From: Prochlorococcus sp. AG-363-B05
Lineage (GTDB): Bacteria; Cyanobacteriota; Cyanobacteriia; PCC-6307; Cyanobiaceae
Direction of reading: 5' to 3'
Length of the DNA stretch: 47,245 nt
NCBI GenBank assembly: GCA_003278445.1
Contig: QCFD01000005.1
Location: 1 to 47,245 of the forward strand
Part shown: positions 10,897 to 19,846 of the stretch, one piece after another
How the letters are laid out: each line of letters begins with the position of its first letter
Position numbering within the stretch: position 1 is the stretch's first letter
Made by a program: the position numbers and the translations under genes
The notes under the pieces: model-generated
Seen by the model: only the letters and a program-made list of their open reading frames with translations
The model's database searches: none
What the model was told of the DNA's origin: nothing

Positions 10897-11686
10897 TTAC
10901 AAAATCTTTACTGGAAGCAGGAGCTGATAAAGGATTTGGCGGAATTCCTCCAAATGTTTTATTTAGATTTTCCGATGTAAAGACTTCTGAGGTTTCTCCA
11001 TATGCAAGAACTGTCTTATTGATGAGTACGACAAAATCACAAAAATCTCGAACATGATTCAAATCATGAGTAGATATCAAAATAGTATGTCCTTCTTGTC
11101 GAAACTGAAGGAACAGCTCAGCCATTAGCTTTTCTGTAGGGACATCGACTCCAGAAAAAGGCTCATCTAAAAGAAGTACTGATGCACGTTGAGCTATTGC
11201 TCTTGCGAGAAAAGCTCTTTTACGTTGCCCGCCTGATAAAGATCCTATTGGCCTTTCCCTTAGATCCAACAGATCAACTCTCTCAAGGGCATGAACAACT
11301 GCTCTCCTATCTGACTCTCTAGGTATTCGGAAAATATTCATAGAACCATATCTCCCCATCATCACGACATCCCAAACACTCACGGGAAATGAATAATCTA
11401 TTCCCTCGTTTTGTGGGACATATGCAACCGATTGCTCCTTCTGAGCTTGATGAACCTTCATCCCATTAATGCTTATTTTCCCCCTTGATGGTCTTACAAA
11501 ACCCATTAGCGCTTTGAAAAAAGTTGATTTTCCTGCCCCATTCATTCCAACAAGGCCACATATAGATCCAGCTTTCAAATTTAAACTTGCATCATAAAGA
11601 GCAACTGTTCCGTTGTAGTCAACACAAACTTGCTCTGCCTCAATACGCATAAAATCTTTCTCATGACTTTTAAAAATTGGATTCAT
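10889..11686 (-). CDS. mntA: Mn/Zn-type ABC transporter ATP-binding protein
   Basis: Cytoplasmic ATPase energising the metal importer. Walker A is GMNGAGKST (about residues 47-54), the ABC signature is LSGGQRKRAFLARAI, Walker B is VLLLDEPFSGVD, and the switch His is in ILISTHDLNHV. At 265 residues it is a single ABC domain. The start at 11686 overlaps the last base of the binding-protein gene; a second ATG twelve codons in (MRIEAEQVCVDY) is an equally credible start. It is the middle gene of the binding protein - ATPase - permease operon. Confidence 0.88.
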   Translation of the reverse strand: MNPIFKSHEKDFMRIEAEQVCVDYNGTVALYDASLNLKAGSICGLVGMNGAGKSTFFKALMGFVRPSRGKISINGMKVHQAQKEQSVAYVPQNEGIDYSFPVSVWDVVMMGRYGSMNIFRIPRESDRRAVVHALERVDLLDLRERPIGSLSGGQRKRAFLARAIAQRASVLLLDEPFSGVDVPTEKLMAELFLQFRQEGHTILISTHDLNHVRDFCDFVVLINKTVLAYGETSEVFTSENLNKTFGGIPPNPLSAPASSKDFVNE

Positions 11687-12651
11687 TATTTTTTTATTGC
11701 TGAGCCAGATAGGCCATCTGTAATTAAATGAACATTATGTCTTAGTAAATCTATATAAGTCGGAGCAGGACCATTGGATTCTGAAAGTGAATCAACGTAA
11801 AAAGTGCCCCCAAAAGCTGCTCCACTTGATTTAGCAACTTCCATTTGCGCATCTGCATTTACAGTACTTTCACAAAAAATAGTTGGAATTTCATTCTTCT
11901 TAATTGTTTTTATTAGATCAACCATTCGCCTTGGAGTCACTTGACTTTCAGCGTTAACTGGCCATAAATATGCCTCCTCCATTCCGTAATCACGGGCTAG
12001 ATATGTAAAGGCGCCTTCACATGTCACCAAAAATCTTCTTTCTTTAGGAATAGAGGATAAAGAATCCCTTAGCTCTTTATCAAGCGATTCAAGCTTAGCT
12101 TTATAGGTTGAAGCGTTAGATCTATATTCAAGTGATCCATCAGGATCAATTTCAATAAAAGCATCGACTATTTTATCCACATAAATCATTGCTCTTTTTG
12201 GCGACATCCAAGCATGTGGATTAGGCTTACCTGAATAAGTATCACCTTCTATCAAGAGTGGCATTATCCCTTCAGTTAATTTCACCTTAGGAATATCTCC
12301 TGTACTCATCATAAATTTCGAAATCCAAGCTTCAAGACCTAAACCATTTTCAATAATCAGTGTTGCTCCTTTAGTTTTGACAATATCACTTGGTGTAAAT
12401 TGATAACTATGGATTTCTGCTCCTGGTTTAGTTATTGATTCAACTATAAGTCTATCCCCACCAACATTTCTAGCAAGATCTGCCAAAATTGTAAAAGTAG
12501 TTAAGACAAAAGGCTTCTCTTTGTTATGACTATAAGTATTTTTATTTACACATCCTGTCAAGAATAAAATATTTAAAGCAAGGAAAATAGAAAGACTATG
12601 AATCTTATTTTTCTTGTAAACATACTCAGGAAAAATCTTTTTATTAAACAT
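11686..12651 (-). CDS. mntC: Metal ABC transporter solute-binding lipoprotein (MntC/ZnuA-like, cluster A-I)
   Basis: Periplasmic metal-capture protein, 321 residues. The lipobox ILFLTGC ends at Cys34, so it should be a membrane-tethered lipoprotein. The four metal ligands expected for the family are visible as His81 (GAEIHSYQF), His146 (NPHAWMS), Glu212 (CEGAFTYL) and Asp287 (YVDSLSE). The spacing of the last three matches PsaA/MntC-type proteins. There is no His/Asp-rich loop between the first two ligands as in ZnuA, which favours Mn. It is the first gene of the importer operon. Two overlapping AT-rich palindromes lie 16-40 bp upstream. Confidence 0.86.
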   Translation of the reverse strand: MFNKKIFPEYVYKKNKIHSLSIFLALNILFLTGCVNKNTYSHNKEKPFVLTTFTILADLARNVGGDRLIVESITKPGAEIHSYQFTPSDIVKTKGATLIIENGLGLEAWISKFMMSTGDIPKVKLTEGIMPLLIEGDTYSGKPNPHAWMSPKRAMIYVDKIVDAFIEIDPDGSLEYRSNASTYKAKLESLDKELRDSLSSIPKERRFLVTCEGAFTYLARDYGMEEAYLWPVNAESQVTPRRMVDLIKTIKKNEIPTIFCESTVNADAQMEVAKSSGAAFGGTFYVDSLSESNGPAPTYIDLLRHNVHLITDGLSGSAIKK

Positions 12652-12666
12652 ATATTTGAAATTAAA

Positions 12667-12690
12667 AAATATTAATATTTACCTAAATAT
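12667..12690. promoter_or_regulatory. Overlapping palindromes upstream of the metal importer (candidate operator)
   Basis: Directly in front of the mntC-like start (12651) lie two overlapping perfect palindromes: AAATATTAATATTT (12667-12680) and ATATTTA-CC-TAAATAT (12675-12690). A 7-2-7 dyad near a metal-uptake start is reminiscent of Fur/Zur-type operators, but the bases do not match the known cyanobacterial Zur box as I recall it. AT-rich DNA makes chance palindromes likelier, so this is a candidate only. Confidence 0.35.
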
Positions 12691-12724
12691 AAGTCATAAA
12701 TTTACAAGAAGAAAAGTTATAAAC

Positions 12725-14080
12725 TTAAACTGATTTAACTTTGTAATTAATGGATTGAGATTGAATCCATTCTTTTGACTGCTTTAAAAAAGCCCCCCAA
12801 TCAACTCTTTCTAGCTCAGCAGCTTTTGATACTAGTTTAGGAGCTTGTTGCTTAACAAGTTCTAAATCAGGTTGCGTTACTCCATTATTGAGAGCCATCC
12901 AATCAGCCATCGATCTTCCAACCACTCTTGTTAAATAAGCAGCACTCAAGGCCTGAATTGTTCCAGCAGCGAACCAAGAGGAGCCATCAAGCTTTGCTAA
13001 ACTTAACAAGGTTTGTCCACTCCATTCGACCACTCCTTGACCAATAGCAGCAATTGCTAGTTGTCGTGAGACTGCCTCAAGTAATTCTGGCTTCATTTTT
13101 GCAGACCATATTTTCGACATTTCTTTGATCATCAAGCCATTAACAACTGCAACTGCAAGCAAATCAGTTGAGGCGACAGGCGAAGCGAAAACGATACCAG
13201 CGACTACCCACTGAGACCTTGTTTGAATAACCTTAAATTTTTCTCTTCTTAATTTTTCTAAATCTTTTTGCCAAGAAGTATGCAATCGAGACAAAAGTCT
13301 TTGCTTAGTAATGTCTGTATTCTTCTTTGGATTTTCAAGGAGTTTCTTAATGGGAGAAAGAACCGTTGCCATTTCTGTTTGAGATCCATCCCATTTCAAT
13401 ACTCTGTTAGCCCATCTATCTGGCAATTGAGCCTCTAATGCATTTCGCTCATCAGACCAATCAGTAGATTCTTTACTTGAAACCATTAGCCAAGCTGGTT
13501 GATCTGTCGGGATATTTTTAATCCACAAAAGATCAGCTGCGCTCATTGGAAGTGCCAAAGAATAAACAATAAAATCTTGTTCTTGGATTAAATCTGGCAA
13601 AATCCAATTTCGATCTCTTACAGGAAGAGCTGGTGGAAAAGAAACTTTTATTTGATTTTTTATTCCTAAAACTTTTTCCAATTGCTCTTTATCGGGTAAT
13701 TTCACCCCTTTTGTTTTCAAGAAACCAATGTTTTGATCTTCGCTTCTATCAATAATTTTTTGCAAGGAATTTATTCTTTCTTTTTTTCCTTCACTTTGTT
13801 CTCCATCCTCAAGTAAGTACTCAAAATTCTCTAAAACGTCATGACATCTTCTTACCCATCCTTGAACAGTAGAGGGAGCATCAAATGAAACCTTTCCTGG
13901 TTTTAAAAAATAAAGAATACAACCAAGTCCTAATAGCAATCCAAGTCCACCCCCCGGTATATGGGCCACATCACTCAAAAACCATTGACCTGTGATAGTT
14001 AGCCCAATAAAAAGACTGATTTTCGGAATCGAAAAAGAAGGCAAGGAAAGAGGTGATTTTGATAATGAATGATTTTCCAC
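12725..14080 (-). CDS. DUF697 membrane protein with GTPase-like N-terminal region lacking G motifs
   Basis: 451-residue protein with two N-terminal hydrophobic stretches (about residues 20-37 and 40-60) and a C-terminal DUF697 domain (about 290-425). The latter shows VFASPVASTDLLAVAVVNGLMIKEMSKIW and the second Ala/Gly-rich helix pair QLAIAAIGQGVVEW...AAYLTRVVGRSMADWM. DUF697 usually follows an Era/YcjF-type GTPase domain. The middle region here (VSFPPALPVRDRN, DFIVYSLALPMSAADLLWI, AWLMVSSKES) has the beta-alpha rhythm of such a domain but no GxxxxGKS, DxxG or NKxD motif, so nucleotide binding is unlikely. Function unknown. It is transcribed towards the metal importer, with a 73 bp gap. Confidence 0.72.
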   Translation of the reverse strand: MENHSLSKSPLSLPSFSIPKISLFIGLTITGQWFLSDVAHIPGGGLGLLLGLGCILYFLKPGKVSFDAPSTVQGWVRRCHDVLENFEYLLEDGEQSEGKKERINSLQKIIDRSEDQNIGFLKTKGVKLPDKEQLEKVLGIKNQIKVSFPPALPVRDRNWILPDLIQEQDFIVYSLALPMSAADLLWIKNIPTDQPAWLMVSSKESTDWSDERNALEAQLPDRWANRVLKWDGSQTEMATVLSPIKKLLENPKKNTDITKQRLLSRLHTSWQKDLEKLRREKFKVIQTRSQWVVAGIVFASPVASTDLLAVAVVNGLMIKEMSKIWSAKMKPELLEAVSRQLAIAAIGQGVVEWSGQTLLSLAKLDGSSWFAAGTIQALSAAYLTRVVGRSMADWMALNNGVTQPDLELVKQQAPKLVSKAAELERVDWGAFLKQSKEWIQSQSINYKVKSV

Positions 14081-14316
14081 GATTTCAATAAATACAGTTT
14101 CTTCTTAGCTAACTTTCATTTTAAAGCAAATTTTCCCTTAATAACCGCAAAGAAAGAAGGTTTTACGTTTTTAAGAAGAAAAATTTATGCCTAAAGAAAT
14201 CAAATCATTCCGCTGGGATCAATATCATTAGATGTGAAAGTGCTAATCAAGATATTCAAATATGTCGCAAAAGTACCGGCTATGCGTCACACTTGCCCCT
14301 ATTGGCAAATATTTTC

Positions 14317-14841
14317 ATGGGTGACTCTTACACAAATAATCAGTCAGGTGGTGGCGATTTTCAAAACCAAAGACAGCATAGTCGTAATAATTTCAGAGGT
14401 GGTCGAAGTCCTAACAATAGAGAGGGAGGCTTTCGTATTCGCTTAAGTGATAATGAAATGCGAGCAGCTAGATCATTACAAGAAGCCTTTAATCTTCGAT
14501 CTACTGTCGCTGTTCTAGGTTTCGCTGTAAGAACTCTTGCTCAAATGCTTGAAGATGGAAGTCTTGAAAATTTAGTCAACGAATATAGGTCTCAAGCGCC
14601 CGCCAATGACCAAAGAAGAGGCAGGGGTAACATGGGAAACTATAACGGTGAAAGTAACAACTCAGCCAACACAAAGCCCAACCCATTTGCAAGACCAGAA
14701 AAGCCAATTAAAGATCAAGATGTCGCCGATACTGATCAAGCAAACAATGATGCTCAAGATCCTGAAAAAAAAGATAATGATCCAGCAAAAGAAGCAAGTT
14801 CAAAGGAAGATGCTTCCACAGATACAAGCGAGCAAGGATAA
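14317..14841 (+). CDS. RHH-like core protein with disordered basic and acidic arms
   Basis: Unrecognised 174-residue protein. The start is taken at ATG 14317 (MGDSYTNNQ) rather than an upstream in-frame TTG at 14293. Residues 1-38 are Gly/Asn/Gln/Arg-rich with an FRGGR motif. Residues 39-81 (FRIRLSDNEMRAARSLQ...) look like a ribbon-helix-helix unit: a short strand with alternating residues, then two amphipathic helices. An RRGRG patch follows, then about 65 residues very rich in Asp, Glu, Lys, Asn and Ser. This suggests a small nucleic-acid-associated protein with disordered tails, but no function is established. The stop TAA is immediately followed by the GTG of trpS, so the two are probably coupled. 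Confidence 0.7.
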   Translation: MGDSYTNNQSGGGDFQNQRQHSRNNFRGGRSPNNREGGFRIRLSDNEMRAARSLQEAFNLRSTVAVLGFAVRTLAQMLEDGSLENLVNEYRSQAPANDQRRGRGNMGNYNGESNNSANTKPNPFARPEKPIKDQDVADTDQANNDAQDPEKKDNDPAKEASSKEDASTDTSEQG

Positions 14842-15855
14842 GTGAATCAGAAGCGAGTCTTATCTGGTGTTCAACCAACAGGAGATGTTCATATTGGTAA
14901 TTGGCTTGGAGCTATAAGAAATTGGGTTGAATTACAAGAAAATTACGAAACTTTTGTATGCGTTGTTGATCTTCATGCAATAACGACTCCGCATGACCCT
15001 AAAGCTCTTTATCAAAATTCATTGTCCACTGCGGCTTTGTATATAGCTTGTGGGATGAATCCTGATAAATGCTCAATATTCATTCAAAGTCAGATAAGCG
15101 CCCATAGCGAACTTTGCTGGATATTAAATTGCTTAACTCCTTTAAACTGGATGGAGAGAATGATTCAGTTCAAGGAAAAGTCAATTAAACAAGGTGACAA
15201 TGTATCTATTGGATTATTAGATTATCCAGTCCTTATGGCAGCGGATATTCTTCTCTATGACGCTGATTTGGTTCCTGTTGGAGAAGATCAAAAGCAGCAT
15301 CTAGAGCTTGCCAGAGATATTGCTTCTCAACGAGTTAATTCAAAATTCGGAACAAAAGAGAATCCAATACTTAAAGTTCCAAATCCCTTAATTTTGAAAG
15401 AGTGTTCCAAAGTCATGAGCCTGACAGACGGAACAAAGAAAATGAGTAAAAGCGACCCAAATGAAAATAGTAGGATTACTTTATTAGATAGTCCAGATGT
15501 AATTACTAAAAAAATAAAACGTGCAAAAACCGACTCAGAATTAGGATTAGTCTTCGGAAATCCTTCAAGACCTGAAGCTGATAATCTATTAACAATTTAT
15601 TCTATAATTTCTGGCCTAGGCAGAGAAAAAGCAGCTGAGTATTGCGCAGAAATGGGCTGGGGTAAATTCAAACCAGAATTTACAGAGGCAATGATTAACA
15701 TTCTCAAACCTGTTCAAGAAAAATATAAAGAACTAATGAATGATCCAGAAGAGTTAAAAAGAATACTAAATAAAGGCAAACTTAGTGCCGAGGAGGTTTC
15801 TAAGATAACATTAAAGAGAGTTAAAGATGCTCTCGGATTTTATTCAACTCTATAG
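14842..15855 (+). CDS. trpS: Tryptophanyl-tRNA synthetase
   Basis: Class I synthetase charging tRNA-Trp. It reads as 337 residues from a GTG start that directly abuts the previous stop. The HIGH-type motif is HIGN (residues 17-20, after SGVQPTGDV). The KMSKS loop is present as KKMSKSDPN around residue 200. Other family segments include the MIQFKEKS region and VPVGEDQKQHLELARDIA. No typical Shine-Dalgarno is visible, consistent with translational coupling to the upstream gene. thrS follows 6 bp later. Confidence 0.96.
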   Translation: MNQKRVLSGVQPTGDVHIGNWLGAIRNWVELQENYETFVCVVDLHAITTPHDPKALYQNSLSTAALYIACGMNPDKCSIFIQSQISAHSELCWILNCLTPLNWMERMIQFKEKSIKQGDNVSIGLLDYPVLMAADILLYDADLVPVGEDQKQHLELARDIASQRVNSKFGTKENPILKVPNPLILKECSKVMSLTDGTKKMSKSDPNENSRITLLDSPDVITKKIKRAKTDSELGLVFGNPSRPEADNLLTIYSIISGLGREKAAEYCAEMGWGKFKPEFTEAMINILKPVQEKYKELMNDPEELKRILNKGKLSAEEVSKITLKRVKDALGFYSTL

Positions 15856-15861
15856 ACGATT

Positions 15862-17787
15862 ATGCCAATAATTACTTTACCTGATGGTAGTGAAAAGAAC
15901 TATGAATCATCAGTAACAATTGAAAAAATAGCCACTGATATTGGTCCTGGTTTAGCAAAAGCAGCACTAGCGGGAAGGGTAAACGGTAATCTTTTGGATA
16001 CATGCATTCCAATCACTAATGATGCAGAAATACAAATAATCACATCAAAGGATAATGAAGGTTTAGAAATTATTAGACATTCATTCGCTCACCTTCTTGG
16101 TCACGCAGTAAAGCAGTTATATCCTGAGGCAAAAATGGCAATTGGTCCTGTAATTGAGGATGGTTTTTATTATGATATTTCATACAAAAATACATTTACT
16201 CCAGTAGATTTGGAGAAGATTGAAAAAAGAATAAAAGAACTTATCAGTAAAGATTATGATGTAGATGTAGAAGTAGTTTCTCCTGAACAAGCAACAAAAG
16301 TTTTCTCAGAAAGAGGTGAAACATTCAAGCTAGATATAATTAAAAATATACCGAAAGATGAAATTATAAAACTATACAAACATGAAGAATATATTGATAT
16401 GTGCAGAGGTCCTCATGTCCCAAATACAAGACATCTAAGGGCTTTTAAATTAATGAAAGTTTCCGGTGCATATTGGCGAGGAGATTCTAACAATGAAATG
16501 CTTCAAAGAATATATGGAACAGCTTGGAAGAATTCTAAAGAATTAAAAGAATACATTAATAGAATTGAAGAAGCAGAAAAAAGAGATCATAGAAAGTTAG
16601 GTAAAAAACTTTCACTTTTCCACTTTCAAGAAGAAGCACCAGGAATGATTTTCTGGCATCCAAATGGTTGGACTATTTATAGAGTTCTACAAGATTTTAT
16701 TCGAGAGACGATTTCAAAATATGATTATCAAGAATTAAAATCACCTCAGATAGTTTGTAGAAGTTTATGGGAAAAATCTGGACATTGGGATAAATTTAAG
16801 GAGGACATGTTTACTACTACATCTGAGAATAAAGAATATGCTATAAAACCAATGAATTGTCCATGTCATGTACAAGTATTTAATCAAGGTTTAAAAAGCT
16901 ATCGAGATCTTCCAATAAGACTTTCAGAGTTTGGATCTTGTCATAGGAATGAGCCATCTGGAGCTCTACATGGATTAATGAGAGTAAGAAACTTTGTACA
17001 AGATGATGGACATATTTTCTGCACTAATGAACAAATACAAGAAGAAGTTCAAAGCTTTATTGATCTTGTTTTTGAAGTCTATAAAGCCTTTGGTTTCAAT
17101 TCAATTCTCATCAAACTCTCAACACGACCAGAGAAAAGGGTTGGAAGCGATGAGGTATGGGATAAATCAGAAAAAGCTCTTTCTGATGCTCTTGATTCAA
17201 AAGGATTAGATTGGTCCTTACTACCTGGAGAAGGGGCTTTTTATGGCCCAAAAATTGAATTTTCCCTCAAAGATTGTCTCAATAGAGTCTGGCAATGTGG
17301 AACAATTCAAGTAGATTTCTCAATGCCTGAAAGGCTAAATTCAAGCTACATAGATGTTGATGGAAAGAAACAACCCCCTGTCATGTTGCATAGAGCAATT
17401 CTAGGTTCATTTGAGAGATTTATTGGTATTTTAATTGAGAACTATTCTGGGAACTTGCCCATATGGTTATGCCCACATCAAATTGTAGTGATGGGGATAA
17501 CTGATAGAAATAATGATGCTTGCTTGGATACTAAATCTAAATTAATAAATTATGGTTTTAGAACTTCTGTTGATATAAGGAACGAAAAAGTAGGTTTTAA
17601 GATAAGAGAACATACAATGAAAAGAATACCTTTCTTGATAATTATTGGAGATAAGGAAGAAGAGAATAATGAACTCTCAGTAAGGACACGTGAGGGGAAA
17701 GATCTTGGTAAAATGACTTTGGATAAGTTCAAACTTATAATGGATGAATCAATCAGCCAAAAGAGTTTAGTGGAGAGCAAATCATAA
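15862..17787 (+). CDS. thrS: Threonyl-tRNA synthetase
   Basis: Class II synthetase, 641 residues. The N-terminal TGS domain (residues 1-61) is followed by the editing domain with [11 protein letters not shown] (His73, His77, His81) and a Cys/His set near [17 protein letters not shown], so post-transfer editing of Ser-tRNA should be intact. The catalytic core shows [10 protein letters not shown] with the Zn-binding Cys, motif 2 ([31 protein letters not shown]) and motif 3 ([19 protein letters not shown]). The C-terminal anticodon-binding domain is present. It lies in a plus-strand run with trpS and glk. Confidence 0.97.
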   Translation: MPIITLPDGSEKNYESSVTIEKIATDIGPGLAKAALAGRVNGNLLDTCIPITNDAEIQIITSKDNEGLEIIRHSFAHLLGHAVKQLYPEAKMAIGPVIEDGFYYDISYKNTFTPVDLEKIEKRIKELISKDYDVDVEVVSPEQATKVFSERGETFKLDIIKNIPKDEIIKLYKHEEYIDMCRGPHVPNTRHLRAFKLMKVSGAYWRGDSNNEMLQRIYGTAWKNSKELKEYINRIEEAEKRDHRKLGKKLSLFHFQEEAPGMIFWHPNGWTIYRVLQDFIRETISKYDYQELKSPQIVCRSLWEKSGHWDKFKEDMFTTTSENKEYAIKPMNCPCHVQVFNQGLKSYRDLPIRLSEFGSCHRNEPSGALHGLMRVRNFVQDDGHIFCTNEQIQEEVQSFIDLVFEVYKAFGFNSILIKLSTRPEKRVGSDEVWDKSEKALSDALDSKGLDWSLLPGEGAFYGPKIEFSLKDCLNRVWQCGTIQVDFSMPERLNSSYIDVDGKKQPPVMLHRAILGSFERFIGILIENYSGNLPIWLCPHQIVVMGITDRNNDACLDTKSKLINYGFRTSVDIRNEKVGFKIREHTMKRIPFLIIIGDKEEENNELSVRTREGKDLGKMTLDKFKLIMDESISQKSLVESKS

Positions 17788-17807
17788 TTAAAATAATTTC
17801 ATAAATA

Positions 17808-18851
17808 ATGAATTTACTTGCTGGAGACCTTGGAGGCACGAAAACAATCTTAGGTATTTATTCAAACGAGAACTATCCAAAAAAATTATATAATAAGTAC
17901 TATATTTCTTCAGAATGGAAATCTTTTTACTCTATATTTGAAGACTTTATTAACCAATTACCAGATCATATATCACTACCTGAGTATGGTTGTATTGGTG
18001 TAGCAGGACCAATTAATAATCATAAAGTTAAGATTACAAATCTCGACTGGGATATAGAAACAGAAAAATTATCTCTACTTTCGAAAACAAATAATATTGA
18101 ATTAATAAATGATTTCTCAGTTTTAATATATGGAATACCATTTTTCAAAAACAACCAATATGAAGTAATTCAAGGGAAATTAAATTATGAGTACAAAAAC
18201 AATCAAAACCTAGTTGCTATTATCGGTGCTGGGACTGGCTTAGGAATGTCCAGAGGAATAATAACTCCTAAAAGTATTTCTATATTTCCAAGTGAAGGCG
18301 GGCATCGAGAATTCTCCCCAAGAACGCAAGAGGAGTGGGACTTAGTCAAATGGCTAAAAAAGAAGTTATATATTCAAAGAATATCCATTGAAAGAATAGT
18401 TAGCGGTACTGGGCTTGGAATGATTGCAAGATGGAAGTTAGATAATCCGATCGAAATAAATCATCCACTTCAGCAAATTTCAAAAAAAATAGATATTAAT
18501 AATTCAGCTATTCTTGATTTCCCCTCACTCGTATGGGAAAAAGCAAATACTGGAGACAAATTAATGTCTGAAGCTTTACAACTCTGGTTGAGTGCTTATG
18601 GATCTGCCGCTGGAGATCTTGCCTTGCAAGAACTTTGTTCTTCAGGATTATGGATTGCCGGGGGAACAGCAGTAAAAAACCTCAATGGAATAAACTCTTC
18701 TCAATTCCTTGATGCATTTAGTAATAAGGGTCGCTTTCAATCTTTTTTAAAGGAAATCCCATTGATTGTTCTTAAAGATCCAGAAGCTACATTATTCAGT
18801 TCAGCTTGCAGAGCTCACCTAATTGCCGAATCAAATGAGAAAATAATTTAA
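17808..18851 (+). CDS. glk: Glucokinase
   Basis: ROK-independent bacterial glucokinase of the Glk family, phosphorylating glucose with ATP. The N-terminal phosphate-binding loop is LLAGDLGGTKTILGIY. INDFSV supplies the catalytic Asp region, and GAGTGLGMSRG and SEGGHREFSP follow in family order; LWIAGGTAVKNL is the C-terminal adenosine segment. The 347 residues are normal. The stop overlaps the thrB Shine-Dalgarno, so the two genes are probably on one transcript although metabolically unrelated. Confidence 0.93.
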   Translation: MNLLAGDLGGTKTILGIYSNENYPKKLYNKYYISSEWKSFYSIFEDFINQLPDHISLPEYGCIGVAGPINNHKVKITNLDWDIETEKLSLLSKTNNIELINDFSVLIYGIPFFKNNQYEVIQGKLNYEYKNNQNLVAIIGAGTGLGMSRGIITPKSISIFPSEGGHREFSPRTQEEWDLVKWLKKKLYIQRISIERIVSGTGLGMIARWKLDNPIEINHPLQQISKKIDINNSAILDFPSLVWEKANTGDKLMSEALQLWLSAYGSAAGDLALQELCSSGLWIAGGTAVKNLNGINSSQFLDAFSNKGRFQSFLKEIPLIVLKDPEATLFSSACRAHLIAESNEKII

Positions 18852-18862
18852 AGGAGAAAAAC

Positions 18863-19810
18863 ATGGGGCCGCCAAAAATAGGACAAACTGTCGTAGTAGA
18901 AGTTCCTTCTACTACAGCCAACATTGGTCCAGGGTTTGATTGCCTTGGAGCAGCATTAGATCTGTCGAATTATTTTACTATCAGAAGAATTGAAGGTAAT
19001 GGCGAAAGATTTGAATTGATTATGGAAAGCACTGAAGGAAATCATTTAAGAGGGGGGCCTGAGAACCTTTTTTATAGAGCCGCACAAAGAGTTTGGAGAA
19101 CTGCAGGCGTAGAACCTGTTGCTCTTGAGGCCAGAGTAAAGTTAGCGGTCCCTCCCGCAAGGGGACTAGGAAGCAGCGCTACAGCAATTGTGGCAGGTCT
19201 AGTCGGAGCAAATGCTTTAGCTGGCTATCCTTTGCCTAAAGAAAAATTATTAGAATTGGCAATTGATATAGAAGGTCATCCAGATAATGTTGTTCCATCT
19301 TTAATAGGAGGTCTTTGCGTAACAGCTAAAACTTCAAATGACCGTTGGCGAGTAGTTCGCTGTGATTGGGATCAATCAATAAAAGCAGTAGTTGCAATTC
19401 CATCTATACGACTTAGTACAAGTGAAGCAAGACGAGTCATGCCAGTCAACATTCCAATAAATGATGCAGTGATCAACTTGGGAGCACTTACTCTTCTGCT
19501 TCAAGGGCTAAGAACTGGAAATGAAGATCTAATTGCTGATGGTATGCATGACAAACTTCATGAGCCTTACAGATGGGGATTAATTAAAGGCGGTCTGGAA
19601 GTTAGAGCAGCCGCAAAGGCTGCCGGAGCTTTAGGATGTGCAATTAGTGGAGCAGGACCAAGCATTCTCGCCTTATGCAAAGCTACTAAAGGTAGAGAAG
19701 TCAGTGTTGCCATGGTCAAAGCCTGGGAGGCTGCTGGTGTAGCAAGTCGTGCTCCGTTAATGAGCCTCCAACTCAGAGGAAGCGAATGCATTTCAAACAC
19801 TATTGGGTAA
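18863..19810 (+). CDS. thrB: Homoserine kinase
   Basis: GHMP-family kinase making O-phosphohomoserine for threonine synthesis. The N-terminal VEVPSTTANIGPGFDCLGAALDL is diagnostic. The ATP loop PPARGLGSSATA lies at about residues 97-108, and the C-terminal GCAISGAGPSILAL is the third GHMP motif. At 315 residues the length is normal. A strong Shine-Dalgarno AAGGAG (18851-18856) sits 6 bases before the ATG and overlaps the glk stop. Confidence 0.96.
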   Translation: MGPPKIGQTVVVEVPSTTANIGPGFDCLGAALDLSNYFTIRRIEGNGERFELIMESTEGNHLRGGPENLFYRAAQRVWRTAGVEPVALEARVKLAVPPARGLGSSATAIVAGLVGANALAGYPLPKEKLLELAIDIEGHPDNVVPSLIGGLCVTAKTSNDRWRVVRCDWDQSIKAVVAIPSIRLSTSEARRVMPVNIPINDAVINLGALTLLLQGLRTGNEDLIADGMHDKLHEPYRWGLIKGGLEVRAAAKAAGALGCAISGAGPSILALCKATKGREVSVAMVKAWEAAGVASRAPLMSLQLRGSECISNTIG

Positions 19811-19846
19811 TTCTTCTCATGAAAACGAACAAAACCTGATAGCTTT

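Noticed and set aside
10024..12651. Zinc (ZnuABC) rather than manganese importer
   Set aside because: The binding protein has no His-rich loop and its Asp/Glu/His ligand spacing fits MntC/PsaA better; Zn is not excluded.
14187..14324. Two tiny ORFs (14 and 20 codons) upstream of the RHH-like gene; the second stops just inside its start
   Set aside because: No Shine-Dalgarno, no recognisable peptide and no repeat of the pattern; too short to support as genes without expression or conservation data.
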